Positions 17,880 to 26,632 of a DNA stretch of 64,000 nucleotides are shown here, in pieces. This DNA is from Pseudomonadota bacterium. Its GTDB lineage: Bacteria > Chloroflexota > UBA5177 > JAJPKF01. The first letter of the stretch is position 1, and every line of letters starts with the position of its first letter. The stretch lies in the NCBI GenBank assembly GCA_021323865.1, contig JAJPKF010000026.1:1-64000 (forward strand), given 5' to 3'. Both the position numbers and the translations under genes were made by a program. The notes beneath the pieces are model-generated. The model saw nothing but the letters and a program-made list of their open reading frames with translations. It made no database searches and had not been told where the DNA came from.

Positions 17880-19438
17880 CGTCCCATGACCTGGACTTTG
17901 ACCTGACGTGACCGAGGAGAATCCAGTTCAATCAGGAAGATCCGCTGCCAGACCCCCAGATCCAGCCTGCCGCCTTGTATGGTGACCGTCTCGCTGTGGC
18001 CCAGGAGCAGATGCCGGCAGTGGGCATGACCGTTTTGCGGCTCATCCGGAGCAATCCCCTTTCGCCGTTCAAGCTCGTTGTGATGGTAGTGGCCATTGGG
18101 CGCAAGGCGCTCCAGAAGCCGGCTGAAGTCCTCGATGAGCAGCGGCTCGTTCTCGTTGACCCGTATGGCGGCCGTGGTGTGGGTCGAGGCAATGTGAACC
18201 AAGCCCTCCTGAATCCCGGCCCCGCGAACCATGTCTTGGATGTCGTCCGTGATGTCGATGAAGTCCGGAGCACGAGAAGACGTGTAATGAAGGGCACCAC
18301 GGACAATCTCCGGGCGTGGGCCCGTTGCATCGATGATGCGGTTGCCCAGACGCAGAGCCGGTAGGTCCGTGCTCCCAGTGAGGAACATGGCCATTTTCAA
18401 GGCGCCCACGAGCTCGTCCGCCAGATCCAGGACCCGCCGACGCCCGGCAACCGCCGCTCGCAGGAACGGCCCGGCCACTCCGACCATGTCCGCACCCAGA
18501 GCCAATGCTTTGGCCACCTCCACTCCGTTGCGGATGCCGCCGCTGGCGAAAAGGGTGCCGGAGGGAGCGACTCGACGTGCGTCGCGGATGAGATCGGCCG
18601 TGGGAATGCCCCAATCGGCGAATGCTGCCGCAATGGCCGCGCGTACCGGAGAGCCCAATCGATGTCGCTCCACCTCGCTCCAGGAGGTTCCGCCTGCCCC
18701 CGCGACATCTACGGCGGCCACACCCGCGTCAAACAGCTTCCGGACCAGGTCTCGGTTGATTCCCCAGCCGATCTCCTTCGCGACCACCGGCACATCCAGA
18801 TCCGCGCACAGTGCCTCGATCCGTTTGAGCAATCCCCCGAAATTGGTGTCTCCCTCGAGCTGTAGCGCCTCCTGGAGTGGATTGAGATGGAGGACAAGCG
18901 CATCCGCCTCCAGGAGGTCTACGATGCGCCGGCAGTCCTCGACAGTCACTCCTTTGTTGAGCTGTACTGCCCCAAGGTTGGCCAGAAGGGGCACATCGGG
19001 AGCATAGCGTCGCACGGCGAAGCTCGGCAAAACCTGCGGGCTCTCGAGGAGAATGCGGGCCGAGCCGAGGCCGAGCGCAAGGCCGCGCTCCTGGGCGGCT
19101 TCGGCCAGCGTGCAGTTGATTTGCTCGGCCTCAGGCACTCCCCCGGTCATGCACGAGATAAGGAGAGGAGCCTGCAGATCGCGACCGAAGAGGTTCGTCG
19201 CGGTCGATACGTCGTCCAGGTCGATCTCCGGCAGCGCTTCGTGCGTGAAGCGGTACCGCTCAAAGCCCGTGGTGATGCCCTTGCCGGATACGTTTTCCTC
19301 GACGTTGATCCGGATGTGGTCAGCCTTGCGCGCGGCCGTGGTCAATGGCTCAACCGAAGACGGTCCGGAAGGCGTCAAAGCCCCGGCACCTCGGGTTCGG
19401 ACGTACCTGGAAACAAAGCGTGCATTAACGTGTCCCAC
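17876..19438 (-). CDS. fni: Type 2 isopentenyl-diphosphate isomerase fused to a YjbQ (UPF0047) domain
   Basis: First gene of the leftward hopanoid operon. Residues ~33-370 are an FMN/NADPH-dependent type 2 IPP isomerase: ARKADHIRI, LHLNPLQEALQLEGDTNFGG, VVAKEIGWGINRDL, VDVAGAGGTSWSEVE and ASGGIRNGVEVAKALALGAD. Residues ~378-520 are a complete YjbQ domain: HIASTHTTAAIRVNENE, NGHAHCRHLLLG and GRLDLGVWQRIFLIELD. YjbQ proteins have been linked to secondary thiamine-phosphate synthase activity, but their main role is unsettled. There is no frameshift or stop between the halves. The start may be the GTG at 19438 or an in-frame TTG at 19345, just before the isomerase core. The isomerase supplies DMAPP for the downstream squalene enzymes. 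Confidence 0.9.
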   Translation of the reverse strand: MGHVNARFVSRYVRTRGAGALTPSGPSSVEPLTTAARKADHIRINVEENVSGKGITTGFERYRFTHEALPEIDLDDVSTATNLFGRDLQAPLLISCMTGGVPEAEQINCTLAEAAQERGLALGLGSARILLESPQVLPSFAVRRYAPDVPLLANLGAVQLNKGVTVEDCRRIVDLLEADALVLHLNPLQEALQLEGDTNFGGLLKRIEALCADLDVPVVAKEIGWGINRDLVRKLFDAGVAAVDVAGAGGTSWSEVERHRLGSPVRAAIAAAFADWGIPTADLIRDARRVAPSGTLFASGGIRNGVEVAKALALGADMVGVAGPFLRAAVAGRRRVLDLADELVGALKMAMFLTGSTDLPALRLGNRIIDATGPRPEIVRGALHYTSSRAPDFIDITDDIQDMVRGAGIQEGLVHIASTHTTAAIRVNENEPLLIEDFSRLLERLAPNGHYHHNELERRKGIAPDEPQNGHAHCRHLLLGHSETVTIQGGRLDLGVWQRIFLIELDSPRSRQVKVQVMGR

Positions 19439-19522
19439 CGTTCCAAGTGCACAAGAGACGGACCGTGTCCCTCAGCCGCTTCGAGACCCACCACTCGAAA
19501 CGGCCGGCTTCCCCCCATGTTC

Positions 19523-19550
19523 CGCCGGCCGCTGCCGGCGTCCATATAAT
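19523..19550 (+). promoter_or_regulatory. Candidate promoter and operator between the divergent hopanoid operons
   Basis: A perfect TATAAT lies at 19545-19550 on the plus strand, 73 bases before the hpnH GTG. Just upstream a 6-bp inverted repeat (CGCCGG ... CCGGCG, 19523-19540, 6-base loop) occupies the place of the -35/spacer. No good -35 hexamer is seen at 16-18 bases, so an activator or a different sigma factor may be needed. The minus-strand promoter for the isomerase operon must also lie in 19439-19600, but I could not place it. Confidence 0.35.
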
Positions 19551-19623
19551 CTAACTGTCCGGGCCGGTTCCTTCTCTTCCCAATATAGGCGCCACGGTGC
19601 CGGAGTTTTGTAGGGGGGCCAGC

Positions 19624-20664
19624 GTGGCTATCACGATGCGTCAGAACTTCAAGGTCGCGGCGCACGTGCTTCGACAGCGGCTGAAGGGAAACACGAAGTT
19701 CCCGCTCGTGCTGGAGCTCGAGCCGCTCTACCAGTGCAATCTGGCCTGTGCAGGTTGCGGCAAGATCCAGCACCCCAACGACATTCTGGCTCGCCGTTTA
19801 AGCGTGGAAGAGTGCGTGGCGGCCGTGGAGGAGTGCGGCGCTCCGGTCGTTTCCATCGCCGGCGGCGAACCCTTGATCCACAAGGAGATCGACCGCATCG
19901 TCGCGGAGCTGGTCAAGCGCAAGCGCTTCGTTTACCTCTGCACCAATGCACTGCTTATGGAGAAGAAGCTTCACCTCTTCAAGCCTTCGCCATACTTCTC
20001 CTTTGCGGTCCACGTTGACGGACTGCGTGAGCGTCATGACGAGTCAGTCTGTCGGAGCGGCGTGTTCGACAAAGCCATCGCCGCCATTAGGAAGGCCAAG
20101 GAAAGCGGCTTCCGCGTCACCACCAACACCACCTTTTTCACCCAGGACACCCCCAAGACCATTCGCGATGTGCTGGACTTCCTCAACGACGAAGTCAAGG
20201 TGGATGGCCTGCTGATCTCCCCTGCCTACGCCTACGAGAAGGCGCCCGATCAGGAGCATTTCTTGGGTGTTGACAACACCCGGGCCATCTTCCGAGAGGC
20301 CTTCGCCGATGGACGCCGCAAGAAATGGCGGTTGAACCACTCCCCCTTGTTCCTCGACTTCCTCGAAGGGAAGGTTGACTTTCAATGCACCGCCTGGGGC
20401 ATTCCTAGTTACTCGATTTTTGGTTGGCAGCGGCCGTGCTACCTCATGGCCGACGGCTATGTCTCGTCCTACAAGGAGCTGATCGAAACCACCGACTGGG
20501 ACAAGTACGGACGGGGGAGAGACCCCCGCTGCGAGAACTGCATGGCTCACTGCGGGTATGAGCCGACAGCAGTCACGGCGACGGTGTCCTCACCGCGGCA
20601 GTCGGTTCGGGCGGCGGCCGATGTGGTACGGGGCGCGCTTCAGGACGTCTGGGCGCGGGGCTAG
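19624..20664 (+). CDS. hpnH: Adenosyl-hopane synthase HpnH (radical SAM)
   Basis: Joins the 5'-deoxyadenosyl moiety to diploptene, forming the C35 hopanoid skeleton. The radical SAM cluster is CNLACAGCGK (CxxxCxxC), followed by VSIAGGEPLIHKEI; a C-terminal Cys set (CENCMAHCGYEP) may hold a second cluster or stabilise the fold. GTG 19624 is chosen since it yields MAITMRQNFKVAAHVLRQRL, the usual HpnH N-terminus, and has a strong GGGGGG run eight bases upstream. The resulting 346 residues match the family. It opens the rightward side-chain operon. Confidence 0.94.
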   Translation: MAITMRQNFKVAAHVLRQRLKGNTKFPLVLELEPLYQCNLACAGCGKIQHPNDILARRLSVEECVAAVEECGAPVVSIAGGEPLIHKEIDRIVAELVKRKRFVYLCTNALLMEKKLHLFKPSPYFSFAVHVDGLRERHDESVCRSGVFDKAIAAIRKAKESGFRVTTNTTFFTQDTPKTIRDVLDFLNDEVKVDGLLISPAYAYEKAPDQEHFLGVDNTRAIFREAFADGRRKKWRLNHSPLFLDFLEGKVDFQCTAWGIPSYSIFGWQRPCYLMADGYVSSYKELIETTDWDKYGRGRDPRCENCMAHCGYEPTAVTATVSSPRQSVRAAADVVRGALQDVWARG

Positions 20665-20737
20665 CCGGACCGAATTCACCTCGTGAGCCGAGGCCTCGAG
20701 AAGCCGCGCCCTACTCCCAATCACCCGGGCTCGGTTG

Positions 20738-21709
20738 ATGACTGAAACAGTGTTTCTCACCGGCAGCTCGGGATTTGTGGGAGGCCACGTGGCCCGCGAG
20801 CTGCTTCGGCGTGGGTACGAGGTCCGGGGTTTGGTCCGTAATGGTTCACGTCGGCCCCCCGACGGCGTAAAGCCCGTCATCGGAGATGTCCGGTCGGCAG
20901 GGCTCCTGGTGGAGCAAATGCGGCCATGCCGGTTTCTCATTCACTGTGCCGCCCTGTATTCGTTTGCGCCCGGGCACCGACGTGAGATGTGGAGGACAAA
21001 CGTCACGGGAACCGCGTCGTTGTTGGAAGCGGCCCGCCTGGCCGGCATCGAGCGTGCGGTCGTTACGTCCTCCTCCGCCACGGTTGGGCCGGCACATGAT
21101 GGGCGCCCCGCCACGGAGGCGAGCTGGTCGCCGCAGACCGGATTCGAATCCCACTACCATGAATCCAAGCTCGCGCAGGAGCGGGCCGCGCTCGCCGCCC
21201 AGGTACCGACGGTGATTCTTCTGCCGACCGCTCCCATTGGCCCCGAGGACCGGCGACCCACTCCCACGGGGCGCATGATCATCGACGCCATGCGGGGCAG
21301 ATTGGTGGGATGGCTTCGAGGTGGGCTGAACTTGGTACCTGTCAAGGACGTGGCGAAGGCACATATCGATGCCCTCACGGCGGGTAGGCCGAACGAGAGA
21401 TATCTGCTGGCGGGTGAAAACATGAGCCTCCGTCGGCTCTTTGAGCAGCTGGCGACCTTGAGCGGTCGTCCGCCGCCACGCTTCGAGGTGCCTTATCCGC
21501 TCGCTCTCGCATTGGCCGCTGTCGATGAGGCGCGATGCCGGCTGACCGGCAGGGAGCCTCGGATCCCGCTCGAGGGGGTTCGCATGGGTCGAGAACTGAT
21601 GTACGCGAGCGCTGAAAAGGCGCGTGTGGAGCTGGGATTCGAACCGGGACCTGTGCAGGCGGCACTTGAAGCAGCCGTGGACTGGTTCCGTCGGAACGGC
21701 TACGCCTAA
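20738..21709 (+). CDS. hpnA: Hopanoid-associated NAD-dependent sugar epimerase HpnA
   Basis: Extended short-chain dehydrogenase with FLTGSSGFVGGHVAREL at the NAD site, VTSSSATVGPA for the catalytic Ser/Thr, and YHESK for the Tyr/Lys pair. It matches the HpnA group found in hopanoid loci, thought to act on the ribose-derived or sugar part of the side chain; the precise reaction is not established. ATG 20738 is preferred to the TTG three bases earlier. It lies 73 bases after hpnH and overlaps the region where hpnG begins. Confidence 0.88.
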   Translation: MTETVFLTGSSGFVGGHVARELLRRGYEVRGLVRNGSRRPPDGVKPVIGDVRSAGLLVEQMRPCRFLIHCAALYSFAPGHRREMWRTNVTGTASLLEAARLAGIERAVVTSSSATVGPAHDGRPATEASWSPQTGFESHYHESKLAQERAALAAQVPTVILLPTAPIGPEDRRPTPTGRMIIDAMRGRLVGWLRGGLNLVPVKDVAKAHIDALTAGRPNERYLLAGENMSLRRLFEQLATLSGRPPPRFEVPYPLALALAAVDEARCRLTGREPRIPLEGVRMGRELMYASAEKARVELGFEPGPVQAALEAAVDWFRRNGYA

Positions 21710-21740
21710 TCGCACCACCGCTGATCCATTGGATGCGACG

Positions 21741-22337
21741 GTGCTTGCCGCCTCACGCTTGGAGTACTGGTGCACCCGTCTCGTGATGCCGGATCAGTCC
21801 GTTGTGCACTGTGGAATCGGAGCCCCGGAGTGGCGGCCGTCAAGCCAGAGGCCAGCCATTCTCGTGGGCTTGGCGGGCGCCCTGGGTCATGACTTGCCGT
21901 CGGGAAGCGTGATCATCCCGTCGACTGTTGTCGATGAAAACGGGCGCGAGTTCGAGTGCGACCAGGATCTCGTCTCTCGAATGACCGTGGCGGCAACACT
22001 ACTGGGATGGCTGCCGCATCACGGCGCGATGCTGACCTCGAGATCGATGGTGTCGGGTGATCGTTCCCATTTCTTCGGCGGTCCGTGTGTCGCCGTGGAT
22101 ATGGAAGCCGCCACCGTTGCCGGTGCGATTGAGCGCTTCGCAAGCGTTCGGGTGGTCCTCGATACTCCTTCCCGGCCCATCTCCAATCATTGGCTGCAGC
22201 CGTCCCGAGCCGTCCGTCAGCCGCGGCTCTGGTCGGAGCTGCTGTGGCTGCTGTGGGCCGCTCCCCAGTACGCGGTGCGAGCGGCACGCGTCGTGGATAT
22301 GGGCCTTCGTGTGCCCGACCTTCGTCGAGGTCGGTGA
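21741..22337 (+). CDS. hpnG: Hopanoid phosphorylase HpnG (nucleoside phosphorylase family)
   Basis: Predicted to remove adenine from adenosylhopane, giving ribosylhopane or its phosphate. The family marks are VGLAGALGHDLPSGSVIIP and GGPCVAVDMEAATVA, the latter being the nucleoside-binding VDMEAA motif. About 199 residues from the GTG at 21741; a TTG at 21729 is an equal alternative, and the long frame to 21624 lies inside hpnA. The C-terminal third is helical and basic as in other HpnG proteins. Stop is followed after four bases by the next ATG. Confidence 0.87.
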   Translation: MLAASRLEYWCTRLVMPDQSVVHCGIGAPEWRPSSQRPAILVGLAGALGHDLPSGSVIIPSTVVDENGREFECDQDLVSRMTVAATLLGWLPHHGAMLTSRSMVSGDRSHFFGGPCVAVDMEAATVAGAIERFASVRVVLDTPSRPISNHWLQPSRAVRQPRLWSELLWLLWAAPQYAVRAARVVDMGLRVPDLRRGR

Positions 22338-22341
22338 GGGG

Positions 22342-23127
22342 ATGACGAGGCTGGTGGTGTCGCTGCACGACGTGGCGCCGCCCTTCGAGTCCCAGATCGT
22401 TCAACAGATGGAAGCACTCCGCCGTGTGGGCATGGACGTGGTAACGCTCATGGTCGTGCCGAACTGGGAAGGTCGCCACGAACTTCGTAGCGCCGTAAGC
22501 TTGACCAATCATCTACGGGAGTGGCGCCGGCGCGGCTGTGAGGTGGCGCTGCACGGCTACAGCCATCGCACGCACGGGCCGATCAGAGGCTCACTCGTCC
22601 GACAGCTGCGGGGGCGGCTGTTTGCTGCCCATGCGGCCGAGTTCCTGACCTTCTCCGGCGCCGACGCCTTGACTGCCGTGGACCGGGGCCGTGCCGAGCT
22701 CGAAGAGCTTGGTCTCGGATCGATAGAGGTCTTCTGCCCGCCTGGGTGGCTTATCACCGACGAAGCCGAAGACGCGGTGGCCGAAGCCGGGTTTCGGGGT
22801 CTGGTCGGCATAACCTCCCTGCAGGACCTTCCGAACCGAAGACTGGTGTGGTTGGGGACCAGGGGCTACATGGGCGTGCATCCGCTGCACCAGCTCGGCG
22901 CCTCGATGTTGACGGCGTCGGCCCCGCTGCTGCTGGGCGGCTCCAGTGCGACTTCCGTTTACCTCCACCCCGACCCCAGCGGCGGAAACGGGTGGATGGC
23001 TGCGGTCCGAAGGGTGGGGCGAATGGTCGCCGAGGGGATAGAGCCGGCAACCTATCGAGAATTGCTCGAGGTTCTCTCTGATCCGGCACCGAGTGCGGGG
23101 AGCGCGGCCGGCGATCTCGAGCCGTGA
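22342..23127 (+). CDS. DUF2334-like polysaccharide deacetylase in the hopanoid operon
   Basis: Starts VVSLHDVAPPFESQIVQQM with EVALHGYSHRTHG further on, which is the DUF2334/NodB-fold pattern (metal-binding Asp and His pair), and PPGWLITDEAEDAV. ATG 22342 follows GAGGGG and lies four bases after hpnG, so it belongs to the side-chain operon. The likely role is removal of an acetyl group from a hopanoid-linked amino sugar, comparable to the HpnK position in other loci, but HpnK itself is of the YdjC type. The next gene overlaps its stop (GTGA). Confidence 0.8.
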   Translation: MTRLVVSLHDVAPPFESQIVQQMEALRRVGMDVVTLMVVPNWEGRHELRSAVSLTNHLREWRRRGCEVALHGYSHRTHGPIRGSLVRQLRGRLFAAHAAEFLTFSGADALTAVDRGRAELEELGLGSIEVFCPPGWLITDEAEDAVAEAGFRGLVGITSLQDLPNRRLVWLGTRGYMGVHPLHQLGASMLTASAPLLLGGSSATSVYLHPDPSGGNGWMAAVRRVGRMVAEGIEPATYRELLEVLSDPAPSAGSAAGDLEP

Positions 23128-23849
23128 ACGGCAACGGACCTGGTCGGCCATCGGCGTCGTTCATCATTCCGGCTCGGAACGAGGAGCAGTACATCCTGCG
23201 GGCCGTCGGGTCCGTGTTGGCTCAGTCGGCGGGTGATATGCGGCTGGAGTGCATTGTGGTGGACAACGGATCGACGGATGGAACCGTCGCTCGCCTGTCG
23301 TCTCTCGCCGAGGTGCAGTCCGGGAAGGTACGGCTTGTCGACGAGCCGCGTGCTGGAATCGGTAGGGCCAAGAATGCCGGCGCGGCGGTGGCCATCGCCG
23401 ACACATTCATCTTTCTGGACGCAGACTCGTGGGCGGCGCCCAACCTGGCGATCGAGGTTCAGCGCGCACGCTCAATGGGGATGCAGGCGGGGAGCATCCG
23501 CGTCGTGGCCGATGGAGGCTCCCGGATCGATCGAATGTTCTTTGCTCTCATGGAGCTCGGTAAGGTCCGGTTCGGGGTTCGAGCCCAGATGTTGTTCGCC
23601 GACGCTGCCCTGTTCCGGGAGCTCCATGGCTTCGATCCCGACCTTCGGCTCGGGGAAGACGTTGACTTTCTGACCCGCGCGGCACATGCGCTCAAGGATC
23701 GGGGACAGCCCGCCCCATGTCATGTGACCCGAAGCGAGATCGCGACATCCGTGCGCCGGCTCGAGTCGGCGCATCACTGGGGAATGGCGACGATGTTCGG
23801 TCGCTGGGCGCTGGCCTATGCAGGAATTGGCCGTCGGCGGCCCTACTGA
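23124..23849 (+). CDS. Family 2 glycosyltransferase, last gene of the hopanoid side-chain operon
   Basis: GT-A fold: SFIIPARNEEQYILRAVGSV at the N-terminus, IVVDNGSTDGT for nucleotide binding, and FIFLDADSWAAP as the DxD-type metal site, with GEDVDFLTRA as the base region. 241 residues with no membrane helix, so cytosolic or peripheral. The GTG start overlaps the stop of the deacetylase. Its position suggests it adds a sugar to the hopanoid tail, after which the neighbouring deacetylase may act; the donor is unknown. Confidence 0.84.
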   Translation: MNGNGPGRPSASFIIPARNEEQYILRAVGSVLAQSAGDMRLECIVVDNGSTDGTVARLSSLAEVQSGKVRLVDEPRAGIGRAKNAGAAVAIADTFIFLDADSWAAPNLAIEVQRARSMGMQAGSIRVVADGGSRIDRMFFALMELGKVRFGVRAQMLFADAALFRELHGFDPDLRLGEDVDFLTRAAHALKDRGQPAPCHVTRSEIATSVRRLESAHHWGMATMFGRWALAYAGIGRRRPY

Positions 23850-23866
23850 ACCGCGATCGGGTCTGC

Positions 23867-24634
23867 TTAGAGGCTCCCCGACTGCCGCGTCATGCCCCCG
23901 TCGATGATGAAGGTCTGGCCCGTCACATAGGCGGCCTCATCGGAGGCCAGATAGACGGCCATCATGCCAATCTCATCCGGCTGGCCCATGCGCCCGAGCG
24001 GGATCTCTGAGAGTAGCTCCTTCATCAGCTCCGGGTGCTCTTTCAGGGGTGCATCCATGGGAGTGTCAATGGCCCCCGGCGCGATGTTGTTCACGAGTAT
24101 CTTGTGGGGCGCCAGCTCGACCGCAATGGTCCGCATCAGCATCCGCAGGCCCCCCTTGGCGGCACAGTAAGCCGCGTTGGTGGGCATGGTGATGTCCTCA
24201 TGGACCGAGGAGATATTGATGATCCTGCCGCCGTGGCCCTGCTTGACCATTTGCTGGGCCGCCTTCTGACTGCACAGCCACGGTCCGGTGAGATCGACGG
24301 CGATGGTTTTCTCGTAGACGTCCAACGGCATCTCGAGGAACGGCTTCTTGGTTTCGATACCGGCGTTGTTGATGAAGATATCGAGCTTCCCGAAGGACGA
24401 GCACGTCTGGCTGATGAGATTGTCGATGTCATCGGCCTTGGTCACATCGCCGGCGACGGCCATGGCACGGCCACCAGACGACTCGATCTGTTTGACCAGC
24501 TCATCGGCCGGCTGGGGATCGCCCCGGTAGTCGATGGTGACGGCCGCTCCCTCTCGTGCGAGACAGATAGAGATTCCTTTACCGATGCCTGTGTCTGCCC
24601 CGGTTACGATGGCCACTTTATCTTTGAGTCGCAT
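23867..24634 (-). CDS. Short-chain dehydrogenase, glucose 1-dehydrogenase type
   Basis: Classical SDR of 255 residues: VTGADTGIGKGISICLA (cofactor), FINNAGIETKKPFLEMP, INISSVHEDI for the catalytic Ser and YCAAKGG for Tyr/Lys; the end reads TGQTFIIDGGMT. This pattern is closest to the glucose 1-dehydrogenase/3-oxoacyl reductase-like group; the substrate is uncertain. It is convergent with the hopanoid operon and divergent from the DUF3352 gene. A G-rich stretch precedes its ATG. Confidence 0.85.
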   Translation of the reverse strand: MRLKDKVAIVTGADTGIGKGISICLAREGAAVTIDYRGDPQPADELVKQIESSGGRAMAVAGDVTKADDIDNLISQTCSSFGKLDIFINNAGIETKKPFLEMPLDVYEKTIAVDLTGPWLCSQKAAQQMVKQGHGGRIINISSVHEDITMPTNAAYCAAKGGLRMLMRTIAVELAPHKILVNNIAPGAIDTPMDAPLKEHPELMKELLSEIPLGRMGQPDEIGMMAVYLASDEAAYVTGQTFIIDGGMTRQSGSL

Positions 24635-24832
24635 AGCCCCAGCCCCTTCTCGATCCGTCGGTCCCCGGCGAGCCGCAAGAAGAGTGCCAGAACGGTCGCA
24701 ATCCGCGGTTTGGAGCGCGAGAGCGCGGCATCCCTGTAGAATTCGGCAAATGTGGGGGCGCAGGTGAACGAGCCGGCGAGACTGCCCGCATGTTCATTGA
24801 GCGGCGGGCGTGTGCCGGTTGGCGGAGATGCG

Positions 24833-26623
24833 ATGATCCATAGTCGTAGGGGCTTACTACGGCGCCTAAGACGCGTGTCTCTCCTCAAACTGTTGGGACT
24901 CGAACGTCCCCGTTCTCCCTTGCTTTTGGCAACGGGAGTAGCGGCCATCGTCAGCTTCGTCCTGATTACAGGCGTCACCGCCGCGTTGACGGTGCCGGCC
25001 GTGGCGCTCGATGCCGAGAAGCCGCTTGCCGGGATGTTGCCAACTTCCACGGCCTTCTTCGTTTCAGCAGACTTGAACCCCGACTACGAGACCGGCATCC
25101 TGATGGGAAATGTGGGTCGTGGCCTGACGGGGGAACAGGCTTGGAAACCGATTGGGCGCCGGCTCAACGCATGGACCTGGAGCGCCCGCCAATCCTGTGG
25201 ACGACATTCGGCCGGTAAGCCCACACGCCAGTTTCCGGACCTCGGTCACCAGTCCGCCGTCGCCATCGTCGGTGGAGGAGGAGTCCCGGATACGAGCCGG
25301 ACGCTGATTGATCGTATGGTGGTGGTCGCGCCGCTTGCCGTACGAATGACCCTGGTAGACGCGATTGCGGAGTTCGCGTTCTCCCGGCCCAAACAGGCCT
25401 TCCGCTACGACGGGGTGAGCGTATTTCGGGAGAAGTCGCCGAGCTGCGGTCTGACGAAACGATTCCTGCCTAAGGAGTACTACGCCTCGGTAGTGAAGGG
25501 ATACATCGTTCTGGCAGCCGGGCCATTTGCGCTGGAGCGGGTCCTCGACGTGGCCACCGGCAGCGCCCCATCGTTGGCCGGCGACCCGATGTATGAGCGC
25601 CTGGCCCAAGCACTGCCGATCCAGCCATTCGGCGCATTTTTCCTCAATGGCCGGCTGCTGGGGCACGCGCCCCGACTGGCCCAAACACTCCGTGGCGCCC
25701 TCAGCGGCTCCCCGTTCAGCCAGGTCATCGGGCCGCGCCTACATACGGCGGCGGGAGCGGTGGAGCCCACAGCGGGTGGCGTCGCCTTTTCCCTGGCCCG
25801 GCCTGATCGAAGGTCGGCACACGCCGTTGGGCCTAACTCTGGATTCCTGGCGTCAGAGCTACCAGAATCAACCTCCTGGTTTGCTTCATTCCAGGCCGAC
25901 GGCGCGCAACGGCCTCTGGAAGGATTGTCTCGATTCGGTGTCCAATCCCGTCTTGGCTGGCTATTGGCGCCGGTCCGACGCGAGGCGCGTGGCGAAATCG
26001 ATGTCTTTGGATGGCGGTGGGCACGTCTGAGCAGCGGCCGCTGGGGCTCCATTGGGAGCATCTATCTGCAGACCAATCGTGGTCGCAGAGGGATGGCCCG
26101 CCTACTTGCACACGCCATTCGGCGCCACAGCGGCCACCGTCTGCACTGGTTCTGGCGAACGGGATCGATCCTTGGTGTCCTTCCCAGCGGCTACGGCTTT
26201 GTGGCGGGTGATCATTGGGCCATGGTCTCGACCCATGTCGCCGCCACCATGCAGCGTCTGGGGACGCCCGCCCAGCCCCTCACCGCCGGGTCCGCCTTCC
26301 TGCCTCCCGCGTGGCCGGGGAGTGCGTATAGCTTCATCTGGTACACGCACGTACACGGTCGCTTCCGGTGGCGAGCCATTCGCGCGCTTCGATGGCAGCT
26401 GGCGCTCAGGCCTTCGTCCATGACCTGGGATCTCAGCCGATTGGTCGCGCCTCGCGCGCAAACGGTTTCGGCTGCCCTGCTGGAGACGCCGTATGGGTTG
26501 GTTTGGGTCACGAAGGTAGCAGCCCTCGTTCCCCCACCGGGCGCCGCCGCTAGGCCGCCGCTGCGCCCGTCTCCTCAACTCGTCCTTGGTGAGCGCCTCG
26601 GGAAATCCTCCGGCTTCCGATAG
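24833..26623 (+). CDS. DUF3352-type membrane-anchored protein
   Basis: A 596-residue protein with a strongly basic N-terminus, one membrane helix (PLLLATGVAAIVSFVLITGV) and a long exported part. LPTSTAFFVSADLNPDYETG near residue 70 is the opening of DUF3352 domains, and the later pattern of paired strands (GYIVLAAGPFALERVLD, FGAFFLNGRLLG) fits too. The role of DUF3352 is unknown. ATG 24833 has GGAG five bases upstream; the earlier start at 24752 has no such site. The gene is convergent with pepF with only nine bases between stops. Confidence 0.65.
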   Translation: MIHSRRGLLRRLRRVSLLKLLGLERPRSPLLLATGVAAIVSFVLITGVTAALTVPAVALDAEKPLAGMLPTSTAFFVSADLNPDYETGILMGNVGRGLTGEQAWKPIGRRLNAWTWSARQSCGRHSAGKPTRQFPDLGHQSAVAIVGGGGVPDTSRTLIDRMVVVAPLAVRMTLVDAIAEFAFSRPKQAFRYDGVSVFREKSPSCGLTKRFLPKEYYASVVKGYIVLAAGPFALERVLDVATGSAPSLAGDPMYERLAQALPIQPFGAFFLNGRLLGHAPRLAQTLRGALSGSPFSQVIGPRLHTAAGAVEPTAGGVAFSLARPDRRSAHAVGPNSGFLASELPESTSWFASFQADGAQRPLEGLSRFGVQSRLGWLLAPVRREARGEIDVFGWRWARLSSGRWGSIGSIYLQTNRGRRGMARLLAHAIRRHSGHRLHWFWRTGSILGVLPSGYGFVAGDHWAMVSTHVAATMQRLGTPAQPLTAGSAFLPPAWPGSAYSFIWYTHVHGRFRWRAIRALRWQLALRPSSMTWDLSRLVAPRAQTVSAALLETPYGLVWVTKVAALVPPPGAAARPPLRPSPQLVLGERLGKSSGFR

Positions 26624-26632
26624 CGAAACTTC

